64,000 nucleotides of DNA from an uncultured Lachnospiraceae bacterium (lineage in GTDB: Bacteria; Bacillota; Clostridia; Lachnospirales; Lachnospiraceae). How positions within the stretch are numbered: position 1 is the first letter of the stretch; each line of letters opens with the position of its first letter. Location of the stretch: contig CAJTLU010000006.1 in NCBI GenBank assembly GCA_910577175.1, positions 37,535 through 101,534 of the forward strand, written 5' to 3'. Shown in pieces: positions 1 through 8,543 of this stretch. The position numbers and the translations under genes are program-made. The notes below the pieces were generated by a model, which saw only the letters and a program-made list of their open reading frames with translations, was not told the DNA's origin and ran no database searches.

Positions 1-41
1 CGTCACAGCATTAAAAGAATTACTATCATAGGAGGTATTTT

Positions 42-1214
42 ATGAATAAAATCCGTCTTGGAATTATCGGCGTAGGAAATATGGGAAGCGGGCATTTGCA
101 AAACGTAATCGATGGAAAATGTCCTAAGGTTGAAGTAACCGCGGTTGCTGATATTAACCCTCAGAAGCTCGAAAACGCTAAGAAAAAGCTGCCGGAGCTG
201 GCCTGCTTTGACTCGGCTGAAAAAATGTTAGACAGCGGGCTGATTGACGCGGCTCTGATTGCAGTACCGCACTATGACCACCCTGTTTATGCAATCGAAT
301 GCTTCAAACGCGGGATTCATGTTATGACCGAAAAACCTGCGGGCGTATACGCAAGGCAGGTCCGCGAGATGAATGAGGCTGCAAAAAAGGCTGGCGTAAC
401 TTTCGGGATTATGTTTAACCAGCGGACCAATCCGATTTATAAAAAGGCACGTGAAATCGTGCAGAGCGGCGCTCTCGGAGTGCCGAAACGGCTCGTATGG
501 GTTGTCACAAACTGGTACCGCACACAGGCGTACTATGACTCGGGAAGCTGGCGCGCTACCTGGAACGGCGAGGGCGGCGGCGTACTGTTAAATCAGGCGC
601 CCCACAATCTGGACCTGTGGCAGTGGATTTTCGGTATGCCGAACAAAATCCGTGCCTTCTGTGCCGCAGGAAAATATCACAACATCGACGTTGAGGATGA
701 TGTGACGATTTACGGCGAATACGAAAACGGGGCAACGGCAACCTTCATTTCCACAACCGGAGAGGCTCCTGGAACGAACCGGCTCGAAATTTCCGGCGAC
801 TTAGGAAAGCTTGTTCTGGAGGATGGAAAACTGAAATGGTGGAAGCTCACCGTTCCTGAGCGGGAATTCTGCTTTACCTCAAAGGAGGGCTTTCTGTCTC
901 CCGGTACGGAATATGAGGAGTATTCCGAGGAGGCGCCTGACGGCCACTCGACGGTACTGGAAAACTTTGCGGAGGCAATTTTAGATGGCGCCGAACTGAT
1001 TGCGGACGGCCGCGAGGGACTGAATTCCCTGTCAATTTCAAACGCCGCCTACCTATCCTCCTGGACGGAAAGCTGGGCAAAGATTCCTACCGATGAAGCG
1101 CTTTTTGAGCAGCACCTGATTGAGCTTTGCAAAAAAGAAACAAACAAAAAAAGCGGCTCTGAAAGCGCCGACCTTCCCGCTGACTTAAAGGAGCGCTGGA
1201 AGGTAAGGTGGTAA
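42..1214 (+). CDS. Gfo/Idh/MocA family oxidoreductase
   Basis: A 390-residue NAD(P)-dependent oxidoreductase, probably acting on a sugar or inositol-type polyol in the cytoplasm. The N-terminus has the Rossmann glycine motif GVGNMGSGH (about residues 10-18), and the family's EKPAG motif lies near residue 99. Length is usual for the family. A GGAGG ribosome-binding site lies about 7 bases before the ATG. The substrate cannot be read from sequence and there is no sugar operon partner in the window; the gene could belong to one that begins left of it. Confidence 0.9.
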   Translation: MNKIRLGIIGVGNMGSGHLQNVIDGKCPKVEVTAVADINPQKLENAKKKLPELACFDSAEKMLDSGLIDAALIAVPHYDHPVYAIECFKRGIHVMTEKPAGVYARQVREMNEAAKKAGVTFGIMFNQRTNPIYKKAREIVQSGALGVPKRLVWVVTNWYRTQAYYDSGSWRATWNGEGGGVLLNQAPHNLDLWQWIFGMPNKIRAFCAAGKYHNIDVEDDVTIYGEYENGATATFISTTGEAPGTNRLEISGDLGKLVLEDGKLKWWKLTVPEREFCFTSKEGFLSPGTEYEEYSEEAPDGHSTVLENFAEAILDGAELIADGREGLNSLSISNAAYLSSWTESWAKIPTDEALFEQHLIELCKKETNKKSGSESADLPADLKERWKVRW

Positions 1215-1249
1215 TAGCCGCCTGCGCACTTGTTATACAAACTACAAGT

Positions 1250-1294
1250 CTCCCATGCAGAGAAGGGATGCCCTGCATGGGAGGCTCGTTTTAT
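1250..1294 (+). terminator. Rho-independent terminator after the oxidoreductase
   Basis: An 11-bp perfect inverted repeat (CTCCCATGCAG at 1250-1260 and CTGCATGGGAG at 1273-1283) is followed by a short T-rich stretch. It lies 36 bases after the stop of the oxidoreductase gene. The rest of the 1295-1490 gap shows no convincing gene. Confidence 0.65.
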
Positions 1295-1528
1295 CTACTG
1301 CAATATGTCCGGAACTGTCAACTACTTTGCATGCCTTGTCAACAACAGGCATTTTCCTGTATAATAAATGGGAGCTATCCTGGACGCTTCGCTTCCCGCA
1401 GCGTGTTTCTACGAACATAGAGGCTATAAAACCGTGGGACATGGAATTTGGCACCAAAATAGCATTTTTTATTAAGACACGTACATCTAAACTTGCTATA
1501 ATAGATAAAAGCGCAAGGAGGATATACA

Positions 1529-1945
1529 ATGAAAGACCAAAAAGAAGTTATAAAAAAAGTCATAAATTACATTGAGCAAAATTTAGAGAAAGAAATCAAC
1601 TTAGATAATATATCAAAAAATATTGGTTATTCCAAATTCCATCTTAATCGCATTTTTACAGAGTATACAGGAGTTACCATACATAAATATTTACAAAACC
1701 GCAGGCTTACTGTTGCTGCTGAAAAGCTGGTTAAAACTGATAAGTCGATATTGCAAATTGCATATGAAGCCGGATATGATACACAACAATCATTTTCATT
1801 TGCTTTTAAACAAATATATTTCTATCCACCTAAAACTTATCGGGATATTGGAATCTTTATGCCAAAACAAGATCGAATCTCTCTGTGCTATTCTTATATC
1901 TCTAGTTACAACTTTATTACAGAGATTAAGGAGATTGCCGCATGA
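1529..1945 (+). CDS. AraC-family HTH protein, DNA-binding domain only
   Basis: 138 residues carrying the double helix-turn-helix of AraC/XylS regulators (about residues 8-107; second-helix signature AYEAGYDTQQSFSFAFKQ), with no N-terminal sensor domain and only a short tail. This resembles MarA/SoxS-sized regulators. It has an AGGAGG ribosome-binding site and an extended -10 (TGCTATAAT, TATAAT at 1497-1502) just upstream. The stop overlaps the start of the ClpP gene (ATGA), so the two are translationally coupled. It is clearly AT-richer than the flanking chromosome, suggesting transfer. Confidence 0.85.
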   Translation: MKDQKEVIKKVINYIEQNLEKEINLDNISKNIGYSKFHLNRIFTEYTGVTIHKYLQNRRLTVAAEKLVKTDKSILQIAYEAGYDTQQSFSFAFKQIYFYPPKTYRDIGIFMPKQDRISLCYSYISSYNFITEIKEIAA

Positions 1946-2553
1946 GTACGATTCCTTATGTTATTGAACAAACCAGCCGTGGAGAAAGAAGTTACGATAT
2001 TTTTTCACGGTTACTATCTGACAGAATTATTTTTTTAGGAGAAGAAATAAGTGATGCGTCAGCCAGTTCGATTATTGCTCAAATGCTGTTTTTAGAAGCA
2101 CAAGACCCTGAAAAAGATGTACATTTGTATATAAATAGTCCTGGCGGTTCTGTCTCAGCCGGCTTTGCTATTTATGATACAATGCAATATATAAAATGTG
2201 ATGTTTCGACTATTTGTATTGGGCTTGCAGCTAGTTTTGGAGCTTTTTTATTAGCTGGCGGTACGAAAGGAAAGCGTATCGCTTTGCCAAATGCAGAAAT
2301 AATGATACACCAGCCAGCTATTCACGGAAATGGGATTCAAGGACAGGCAACAGAGATAAAAATCGCATCCGACCACATACAAAAAAGCAAAGAACGCTTA
2401 AACTCCATTTTAGCGGGAAACACCGGGAAAAGCATGGAAGAAATTGCCCTTGCGACAGAACGTGACAATTATATGTCAGCAACAGAAGCAGTAGATTTCG
2501 GGCTAATTGATAAAATTGTGGAAATGCACGGACGCTGCCGGAGTACAACATAG
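1942..2553 (+). CDS. clpP: ClpP-family serine protease subunit (accessory copy)
   Basis: 203 residues, full ClpP length. The Ser-His-Asp triad is intact: Ser in GLAASFGAFLL (usual Met after Ser is Phe here), His in IMIHQPA, Asp in ATERDNYMSA. It should form a barrel-shaped peptidase working with a Clp ATPase, although none is encoded nearby. Its start overlaps the AraC-type gene. The usual housekeeping clpP partners (tig, clpX) are absent, so this is probably an extra, transferred copy. The last few residues (RCRSTT) diverge from normal ClpP tails. Confidence 0.88.
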   Translation: MSTIPYVIEQTSRGERSYDIFSRLLSDRIIFLGEEISDASASSIIAQMLFLEAQDPEKDVHLYINSPGGSVSAGFAIYDTMQYIKCDVSTICIGLAASFGAFLLAGGTKGKRIALPNAEIMIHQPAIHGNGIQGQATEIKIASDHIQKSKERLNSILAGNTGKSMEEIALATERDNYMSATEAVDFGLIDKIVEMHGRCRSTT

Positions 2554-2746
2554 CTATAGTGCCTTCCAGATGTTATATGAAGAAATGAAGGTACGTTTGC
2601 GCGAGAAATCCAGATTTAATGATGGGAGCGTATAGTTCCAGCATTTTCGGGCTTTCCCGGCATTTTAGATATGGGGAGAAGTTCTTATATACCCTCAAAA
2701 CTTCTTAGGTTTTCCCTCTCAATGGTAGTAAAAGAAGTAGTAGCAA

Positions 2747-2887
2747 GTGCAGAAAGAAAGCCTTTATGCCGACTATGGCAAGCTGAAAAAACAGGTACAG
2801 GAGTATGACGTTATCAAGCGGAACATAGACAGCATTTTACAGACAGAGAAGCAGCCGGAACGGGAACGGCAGACAGAGCGCGGATAA
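2747..2887 (+). pseudogene. C-terminal remnant of a mobilisation relaxase
   Basis: A short open stretch translates to a charged, coiled-coil tail including KLKKQVQEYDVIKRNID and a QPERERQTERG terminus. This is characteristic of the C-terminal end of plasmid/ICE mobilisation (MobA/Rlx-type) proteins. A stop codon sits immediately upstream in frame and no relaxase catalytic part is present. It is read as a scar of an integrative or mobilisable element that may have delivered the neighbouring AraC/ClpP genes. Confidence 0.5.
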
Positions 2888-2901
2888 AAGCACAAAAAAA
2901 G

Positions 2902-2946
2902 AACCGGGACGCGGCAGCTTTTCAGTAGCCACCGCGCCCCGGTTTT
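2902..2946 (+). terminator. Hairpin following the relaxase remnant
   Basis: AACCGGGACGCGG (2902-2914) pairs with CCGCGCCCCGGTT (2932-2944) with one mismatch, followed by TT. It is flanked by an A-rich stretch on the left, so it could terminate in both directions. 2950-3160 has no gene I can support. Confidence 0.55.
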
Positions 2947-3160
2947 CTCATGGGTGCAGAGATTGGTTTGTGACGCAATAGAACGGCATTTCCGTGGGTA
3001 AAGGTGTAAACCCTTTGCCGCCTTATTTTCCTGCCCGGAAAGTCGCATAAATCAAGGCTTATTTTGTCCCTATCGCGTCACATTCGCCCGCATTTTTCTT
3101 TGACACTCAATGACTGATTTACAAATAATGTCTATTTATGAATTAGAGTATCATATAAAT

Positions 3161-4501
3161 TTACTTTACAATATACGTTATGGGCTTGGAGGTGTCTATA
3201 TCTGCGTACATATTTTCAAATCCAGCATAACGATCAAGACCTTTTTCAACATTAGCTTCCAATGCACGAAAATGTTCATCACGTTCTGCTTCTGTGTCAA
3301 AGTAGATTATATTATTTTCCGGCAGATTAGTTTCTGATACCTCTGTTTTTTCTACTGGTACACCGTGAATATCTCCTGTTTGAACAGGAGCAGCCGTTTG
3401 CACATTGTCTGTATCAACATTAGCTGGTGTACCGTCATCTTTGAACGAAACTCCAAAATTATCAGCAATTTGTGGAACATTATCCGGCTTAGAAACAACT
3501 TCAATACCTTTGTTTTGTTCCACAGGTTCCGTTTGCTGTGGTTGTGCATTTGCAGAGGAAGCAAATGCTGTTGTAGTTCCAGCAACAATAAAACTTGCTA
3601 AGATAAGTGAACATATTGTAGTTTTTTTGATTTTCATAATTGCATTTATCCTTTCTTCGATTGCATTTTTACTAAAATTGTTGCACAAAGGGGTCAAGCC
3701 ATTCCGTGTTTCTTCTATGCTGATTAATACCCGTGCATAAGTCGCTTTTTTGTTTTCTCCGAAAAGACGAACAACCGCTTCATCACATGACAGTTCAATA
3801 TCTCGATTTGCAAGAATATACATAGCCCAAACAAGAGGATTGAACCAATGCACACACAACACCGCAATCAGCACTAACTTTGTAACACTGTCAAAGCGCC
3901 GGATATGCACATATTCGTGTGCCAAAATGTATTGCAGCGCCTTTGTATTTTCCCATTCGGTAGACGTTGGCATCAAAATCACCGGACGAAATACGCCATA
4001 AGTGAGCGGTGCGGAAAACCGGCTGGACTGCCGAATAGAAATTGAGCGTTTCAGCCGATGGGTACTCAACCAGTTTTTGATGAAATCATTGTTTACTGGC
4101 AAGGAGGTTTGAAATTCTTGTCTGCACTTCCAGTATGCTATGACAAAGACGAAAGCGCAGACCAGCACCCCAACGGCCCAAACAATCACCCACACAGAAA
4201 CGGGGCTTGCAGTATTTGAAATGTTGCCGGGCATAGCAGCTATTTGCTCCGTTATTTCAGTCGGTAACATTCCAACAGTCTGCGGGCCTTTTACGGGATT
4301 TACTGCGGGTGCATGATTGCCTATCAGTGAATACACGCTAAACGCAGAGGGGATAGAGAACGGGAGCAACAGCCGCATGACCGCTATTCCCCAAAGCGCC
4401 AAAAAAGTCTTTTTGGGTAATAGGTTGATTGCCAAGGCGCGTATCACGATGATTGCCAAAATCATCACAGCCCCCGCAAAGCTCATTTGCAATAGGCTCA
4501 T
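3161..4501 (-). CDS. BlaR1/MecR1-like M56 membrane metalloprotease
   Basis: 446 residues. Several N-terminal membrane segments are followed by an M56 peptidase domain with the zinc motif HEYVH (about residue 195) and the downstream ELSCDEAV glutamate. A further membrane segment lies near residues 285-305, then a poorly conserved extracellular region. No penicillin-binding sensor domain is recognisable, unlike classical BlaR1. In this family the protease cleaves the partner BlaI-type repressor after signal perception. It lies 10 bases downstream of the repressor gene in the same operon. The signal is unknown; no beta-lactamase gene is adjacent. Confidence 0.88.
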   Translation of the reverse strand: MSLLQMSFAGAVMILAIIVIRALAINLLPKKTFLALWGIAVMRLLLPFSIPSAFSVYSLIGNHAPAVNPVKGPQTVGMLPTEITEQIAAMPGNISNTASPVSVWVIVWAVGVLVCAFVFVIAYWKCRQEFQTSLPVNNDFIKNWLSTHRLKRSISIRQSSRFSAPLTYGVFRPVILMPTSTEWENTKALQYILAHEYVHIRRFDSVTKLVLIAVLCVHWFNPLVWAMYILANRDIELSCDEAVVRLFGENKKATYARVLISIEETRNGLTPLCNNFSKNAIEERINAIMKIKKTTICSLILASFIVAGTTTAFASSANAQPQQTEPVEQNKGIEVVSKPDNVPQIADNFGVSFKDDGTPANVDTDNVQTAAPVQTGDIHGVPVEKTEVSETNLPENNIIYFDTEAERDEHFRALEANVEKGLDRYAGFENMYADIDTSKPITYIVK

Positions 4502-4511
4502 TTACACCACC

Positions 4512-4871
4512 TCACTCCAAGTCACCGACAATCTGTTTCAGCTTTTCGATCTGCGCGGCGCTTAACTTTTTCCGGCCCAGCAAGGCCGCAAACAGCTTGT
4601 CGGCGGAGCCGTCATACACCTTGTTAATCAGCTCGTTTGTTTCCGCCTCCTGCACGTCCTCTTTTGGTACGAGCGCATGGCACATAAAACCGGGATCAGA
4701 GCGTTCAATCGCGCCCTTTTTGATACAACGCTTGATTAGAGTATAGGTCGTATTGACATTCCAGCCCAGCTCCTCGGTCAGCAGTTTGGCGATATATTTT
4801 GCGGGGACATCGCCATCGCGCCAAAGGACAGACATCACTTTCAGCTCAGAGTCGAAAAGTTTAATGTCCAT
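4512..4871 (-). CDS. BlaI/MecI-family transcriptional repressor
   Basis: 119 residues with the winged-helix Penicillinase_R domain (ELKVMSVLWRDGDVPAKYI at the N-terminus and WNVNTTYTLIKRCIKKG as recognition region) and a helical dimerisation tail. It should repress its own operon by binding the TACTAC/GTAGTA dyads just upstream and be inactivated by the M56 protease encoded next. The start has an AGGAGGTGA ribosome-binding site. Confidence 0.92.
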   Translation of the reverse strand: MDIKLFDSELKVMSVLWRDGDVPAKYIAKLLTEELGWNVNTTYTLIKRCIKKGAIERSDPGFMCHALVPKEDVQEAETNELINKVYDGSADKLFAALLGRKKLSAAQIEKLKQIVGDLE

Positions 4872-4887
4872 TCAATCACCTCCTTTT

Positions 4888-4957
4888 AAGACTGTAGTAG
4901 TAGCTACAAGTAAATACTACCACAGTCTTAAACGCTTGTCAATACTACTCTGGTCTT
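4888..4957 (-). promoter_or_regulatory. Promoter and operators of the BlaI/M56 operon
   Basis: On the minus strand a TTGACA -35 (4937-4942) is 17 bases from a TAGTAT -10 (4914-4919). A long dyad, AAGACTGTAGTAGTA (4888-4902) against TACTACCACAGTCTT (4915-4929), has one mismatch. A further half site TACTACTCTGGTCTT is at 4943-4957. These resemble mec/bla operators and cover the promoter, implying autorepression. Confidence 0.8.
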
Positions 4958-4971
4958 AAAAGCAAAAAAGA

Positions 4972-5275
4972 ACGACACCGCGAGAGTGCCGCCCCAGCTT
5001 TGGGACATTTTGTCTCGAAGTTACTGCGCAACAATTTAGACTTTGCGGGTAGAATGGCCGGGGTCTGCTGGGGGCGCCTTGATAACCAAAACAGGGCGGC
5101 CCTAGTGGACTCCGGCCATATCGCAGAAAAAACCGCCGCTTTAAGTTTTCCCCAATAGCGGCGGTCTGGTGTAGGTTGGCTCCATTCTTTAGGTGTTGTG
5201 TTATTATGCCCTTGTCAAATACACTTATCTATGCTAGAATGTAATTGTAAATTTTTAACAACAAAATAATTCGGA
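4972..5275. other. Non-coding interval with two hairpins
   Basis: No gene is supported. A GC-rich inverted repeat lies around GGCCGG (about 5056) and TCCGGCC (about 5111). A clean 9-bp hairpin, ACCGCCGCT (5132-5140) with AGCGGCGGT (5157-5165), follows. The second looks like a terminator or attenuator relic; the T-tract is weak. Confidence 0.4.
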
Positions 5276-5282
5276 GGGATGT

Positions 5283-5909
5283 ATGTTTAAATCTTTTTAC
5301 AAAACACTCTTTATGTTTTTGTTTCTATTTTTGACAAACGCTTTGCTTAATGAAGAAAAAGCCTATGCAGCTGAGTTCATTGTTTCTGATTCAGTAGAAA
5401 ACTCTATGGAAAGCCTGCAGACCAACGACCAGTTCGTTAAATTTGACAGCGCCATTACTGAAGCATTAGCGACTGCAATTCCCTTAGACGATACATCTGC
5501 TCTATTCTGTACATCTGATACTCCTGATAATATTATAGAATTAATGACTTTGAATGCTGCTGAATATGAAGTTGTTCCTTATTCGTATACAAATTTATTC
5601 AGAATGACAGACCCATCGGGAGTAACTATTTACCTTTTTATAATAAAAGTTTCTGGTGAAGTATACATATACCCTGACGGCAAAGTACATTTGTTCAGTA
5701 TGAAAGTATCGGTCACACCTAATCAATCAGGCTGGGATGTTACTGTTGACACCCCGACGCTATGCAATACCGATGGTTCAGTATCATACGGATATAGTTA
5801 TGTTTATTGTACGAAAGCCGACACTAAGTACACGTTTGGCTGCTCCGTTTCAATTCATGCAATGGACTCAAAACCAGAGGTTTCAATTAATCAGATGATA
5901 AACAGATAA
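5283..5909 (+). CDS. Secreted protein of unknown function
   Basis: 208 residues beginning with a signal peptide (positive FKSFYK, hydrophobic core to about residue 20, AYAA cleavage-like site near residue 30). The mature part is acidic and rich in Thr/Ser/Tyr with predicted beta character and no motif I recognise. It has a GGAGGG ribosome-binding site. A 21-base gap separates it from the next gene, so the two are probably co-transcribed. Codon use and AT content match the accessory patch rather than the operons to the right. Confidence 0.7.
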   Translation: MFKSFYKTLFMFLFLFLTNALLNEEKAYAAEFIVSDSVENSMESLQTNDQFVKFDSAITEALATAIPLDDTSALFCTSDTPDNIIELMTLNAAEYEVVPYSYTNLFRMTDPSGVTIYLFIIKVSGEVYIYPDGKVHLFSMKVSVTPNQSGWDVTVDTPTLCNTDGSVSYGYSYVYCTKADTKYTFGCSVSIHAMDSKPEVSINQMINR

Positions 5910-5930
5910 TCAGGTAAAGGAGACAATTAA

Positions 5931-6245
5931 ATGAAAAAACAACACAAAATCCTTATTGCCGCTCTTGCGGCCGGTTTTATTATCTCAGGCGCCGTACTCG
6001 GCAGCCGCTTCTTAACGACAGAAACAATCCAACCGGACGAAATCGTCGATCTCAAGCCCATAGCCCCTCTTACCGAAGAACAAAGAGTAGCCCTTCAGCA
6101 AGAATATGTGAAAAAAATGATTGAGGAAGAATTAAACAAATTAAACAAGTACGAATTTGAAACTGAAGAGAAAAAAAACGAATGTCGTGAAATGCTTTTG
6201 GAATATCGTAAAATACTCTTGAAACAAATCACGGATTCAGAGTAG
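5931..6245 (+). CDS. Small membrane-anchored helical protein
   Basis: 104 residues: a positively charged start, one hydrophobic segment (about residues 8-27), a proline-containing linker and a long charged helix (residues 45-100) rich in Glu/Lys with coiled-coil character. Probably anchored in the membrane with the helix outside. Likely works with the secreted protein encoded 21 bases upstream. No family recognised. Confidence 0.65.
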   Translation: MKKQHKILIAALAAGFIISGAVLGSRFLTTETIQPDEIVDLKPIAPLTEEQRVALQQEYVKKMIEEELNKLNKYEFETEEKKNECREMLLEYRKILLKQITDSE

Positions 6246-6411
6246 TCGCAAAGGAGAACACGTTTTAACGGAACCGGAATTATCCGTTTCCGGCAGGATT
6301 CCCTTATAAATCTGCAAACGGTCTTTGGCATCCCGCGGACCTCACCGACCCAATTTGCCAGGCATTTCCGGATTGTTAATAACAGCAAGCCAGATTTTAA
6401 GGAGGAACAAA

Positions 6412-6855
6412 ATGATAAAAATCAGGGTAATGAATATTAGAGATTATGATGGAATATATGATTTGTGGATTAACACGCCGGGGATGGGACTTAACTCAAC
6501 AGATGATAGCAGAGAAGGAATTGATAAATATTTAAAACGCAATCCTACATCAAGTTTTGTTGCGGAAGATGATGGTAAGATAATAGGAGTAATTATGTCA
6601 GGCCATGACGGGCGCAGAGGTTATATTCATCATACAGCGGTTTTACCAAATTACAGAAATCAAGGAATAGCGAAAAAACTTGTAGATACTGCCATGAACG
6701 CTTTAGACAAAGAAGGCATACATAAGGTAGGATTAGTTGCTTTTGAAAAAAATGAAATCGGAAATGGTTTTTGGGAAAATATTGGATTTGCTGCCAGAAA
6801 TGATTTAGTGTATCGAAATAAGAATATACATGAGCTTAAAAGAATTGATACCTAA
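6412..6855 (+). CDS. GNAT-family N-acetyltransferase
   Basis: 147 residues. The acetyl-CoA binding motif is visible as VLPNYRNQGIAKKLVDTA (about residues 81-98), with the C-terminal NGFWENIGF signature. The start at 6412 is chosen because AGGAGG lies 7 bases before it; the upstream in-frame extension is unlike the family. Substrate unknown. Stands alone between unrelated genes. Confidence 0.87.
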   Translation: MIKIRVMNIRDYDGIYDLWINTPGMGLNSTDDSREGIDKYLKRNPTSSFVAEDDGKIIGVIMSGHDGRRGYIHHTAVLPNYRNQGIAKKLVDTAMNALDKEGIHKVGLVAFEKNEIGNGFWENIGFAARNDLVYRNKNIHELKRIDT

Positions 6856-6980
6856 ACTATCAGTTTTTTATTCAAAGCTGGGACCGTTTCAAGTTTTGCG
6901 TAAACTCTGATATAAGATATTGGAATAATTACTTAAGGGCGGATGCCGGTTATGCGGCTTTCCGCCCTTGCCTGCCCCTC

Positions 6981-7502
6981 CTACCTTATGATTCCTGCTG
7001 CCCGCAGCTCCTCTGGCGCCTCCGCCCACTGCGCGAGATAATTATTCCGGAAGCGTTTGTCAAAGGTCACATCCGCCTCAAACCAGTCCGGCAGTACAAA
7101 CGCGTCTGCTTCCTCCTCGTCCGGGAACTCCACCTCTGCAAACATAAGCCCCGAAAGCTCTCCCGCAAATACATCCAGCTCTATCGTATACGCGCCGTAA
7201 GGAATCAGATAGCGCGTCTTTGTAATCACCCTGCCCTCTGCCTTGGAAAGAAGCGTTGCATAGCTTTCCGCCGTCAGTGGCAGCTCCACCTCCTCGCATA
7301 CATGCGCGGTAGCGTCCGCTTTCTTTTCCAGACCAAGCTTTGACTTGTAGCAAAGAATATACTTTGTCTTTCCATTCTTGACCGACCGTCTTACCCGTAC
7401 CACCGGATGCGTGCAGAGATACCCCTGCTCTAACTGCTTGCTCTCATACTGCTCTAACCTCTCCGGAAGCTCCCGGATTGTAAACTTACGCTCAATTTCC
7501 AT
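6981..7502 (-). CDS. CYTH-domain phosphohydrolase/cyclase-like protein
   Basis: 173 residues with the CYTH N-terminal signature EIERKF, alternating charged strands (VRVRRS, TKTRYLIPYG, IELDVFAG) and an acidic FAEVEFPDEEEA strand. This is the triphosphate tunnel fold of inorganic triphosphatases and class IV adenylate cyclases. Bacterial members mostly hydrolyse tripolyphosphate; the exact substrate is not readable. Its start overlaps the end of the anti-sigma gene, so it is the third gene of the sigma-factor operon. Confidence 0.88.
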   Translation of the reverse strand: MEIERKFTIRELPERLEQYESKQLEQGYLCTHPVVRVRRSVKNGKTKYILCYKSKLGLEKKADATAHVCEEVELPLTAESYATLLSKAEGRVITKTRYLIPYGAYTIELDVFAGELSGLMFAEVEFPDEEEADAFVLPDWFEADVTFDKRFRNNYLAQWAEAPEELRAAGIIR

Positions 7503-7830
7503 CTCTTCCCTCTCCCTTCAGGATGGCACGGGTCACAAGTACCGCAATCCCGATTCCCAAAGAAAACGCCGCGCTCACCACCAGAAATCCCCAGTTCCGG
7601 TTCTTTCGCAGACGTGCCGCAATCTCAGCAAACTGCAGCTCTGCCACCGGCTTCGGCTCCTTTTCCGGAGCTGCCTCCTCATGGTTTAACTGGACATATT
7701 CCCTGTAAACCCGGCGACAATCCCTGCACTCCTTCAAATGCGTCCGGATATCCTTCCTTGTCTCTTCGCTTACAGTATTTTCCTGAAAAAGAACAATCAA
7801 ATCCTGCACTACGTTACAGCTTAAATTCAT
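7492..7830 (-). CDS. Zinc-finger anti-sigma factor
   Basis: 112 residues. The N-terminal part has the HLKECRDC pattern (His-x3-Cys-x2-Cys) of ZAS-type anti-sigma factors; a single transmembrane segment lies near residues 82-103 with a short extracellular tail. It should hold the ECF sigma factor encoded immediately upstream at the membrane. Overlaps that gene by 17 bases and the CYTH gene by 11. The extracellular part is too short to be a sensor itself, so release probably depends on other proteins. Confidence 0.85.
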   Translation of the reverse strand: MNLSCNVVQDLIVLFQENTVSEETRKDIRTHLKECRDCRRVYREYVQLNHEEAAPEKEPKPVAELQFAEIAARLRKNRNWGFLVVSAAFSLGIGIAVLVTRAILKGEGRDGN

Positions 7831-8326
7831 TTTGTAATCTCTCCTTCAACATATTTTTTGCACGGAAATACAGCACCTTTGCCGAACTCTCCGAAATCTC
7901 CATTGTCTCTGCTACCTGCTTGAACGACATCTCCGCATAAATCCGCAGCGCAACCACCTCCAGATTCTTCTGCGGCAGCTCCTGCAGCACCTCTCGCACC
8001 CGCTCTGTCACCTCTCTGCGCAAAATCTTATCTTCTGCGGAATCCCGGTGGTCCTGTGCCATATAAAAATCAACCATATCTTCTAACGCAATGGCATCAC
8101 GGGACTGTCTCTCTTTTTTCAGATAGCTGAAATAGGTATACTTTGCAATTGCCGCAAGCCAGGTGAACATAGTGCTGTTTCCTTTATATTTCCCGAAAGC
8201 AACAAACGCACGGTAAAAGGTCTCCTGCGTAAGTTCCTCCGCAAGCTGCTCGTCTCCGCAAAGTTTAAATAAAAAGCCGTAAATCCTTCCCTGATACCTC
8301 TGATAAATCGTCTCAAAACTCTCCAA
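7814..8326 (-). CDS. ECF-type RNA polymerase sigma factor
   Basis: 170 residues with sigma region 2 (ETIYQRYQGRIYGFLFK, AEELTQETFYRAF) and region 4 helix-turn-helix (RIYAEMSFKQVAETMEISE). Group IV (ECF) length. It redirects RNA polymerase to stress promoters when released by the anti-sigma factor encoded by the next, overlapping gene. Upstream at about 8350-8390 a TTTCCG/TAAAAT pair with 17-base spacing could be a housekeeping promoter. Confidence 0.92.
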   Translation of the reverse strand: MESFETIYQRYQGRIYGFLFKLCGDEQLAEELTQETFYRAFVAFGKYKGNSTMFTWLAAIAKYTYFSYLKKERQSRDAIALEDMVDFYMAQDHRDSAEDKILRREVTERVREVLQELPQKNLEVVALRIYAEMSFKQVAETMEISESSAKVLYFRAKNMLKERLQNEFKL

Positions 8327-8543
8327 GTAAAATTCCTCCTGTCCCCGGATTCACCCTTTCTCTTTTCCCTATTTTAGCATGTTTTCCCCGCCACGGAAAG
8401 CATTTTTTCCTTTCCTGAAAAATTTTTTAAAAATTCTGTAACCTTTTTCCATACCGGGCTACTAACTAAATGGATTGCTTCTTCGGAAGCATAAGGGCAC
8501 GGCACTTTCTGCCGGACGCCAAATGAATTTTTTGGAGGATGCT

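Noticed and set aside
1942..2553. Housekeeping clpP
   Set aside because: Neighbourhood (AraC-type partner, relaxase scar), base composition and lack of tig/clpX indicate an accessory copy.
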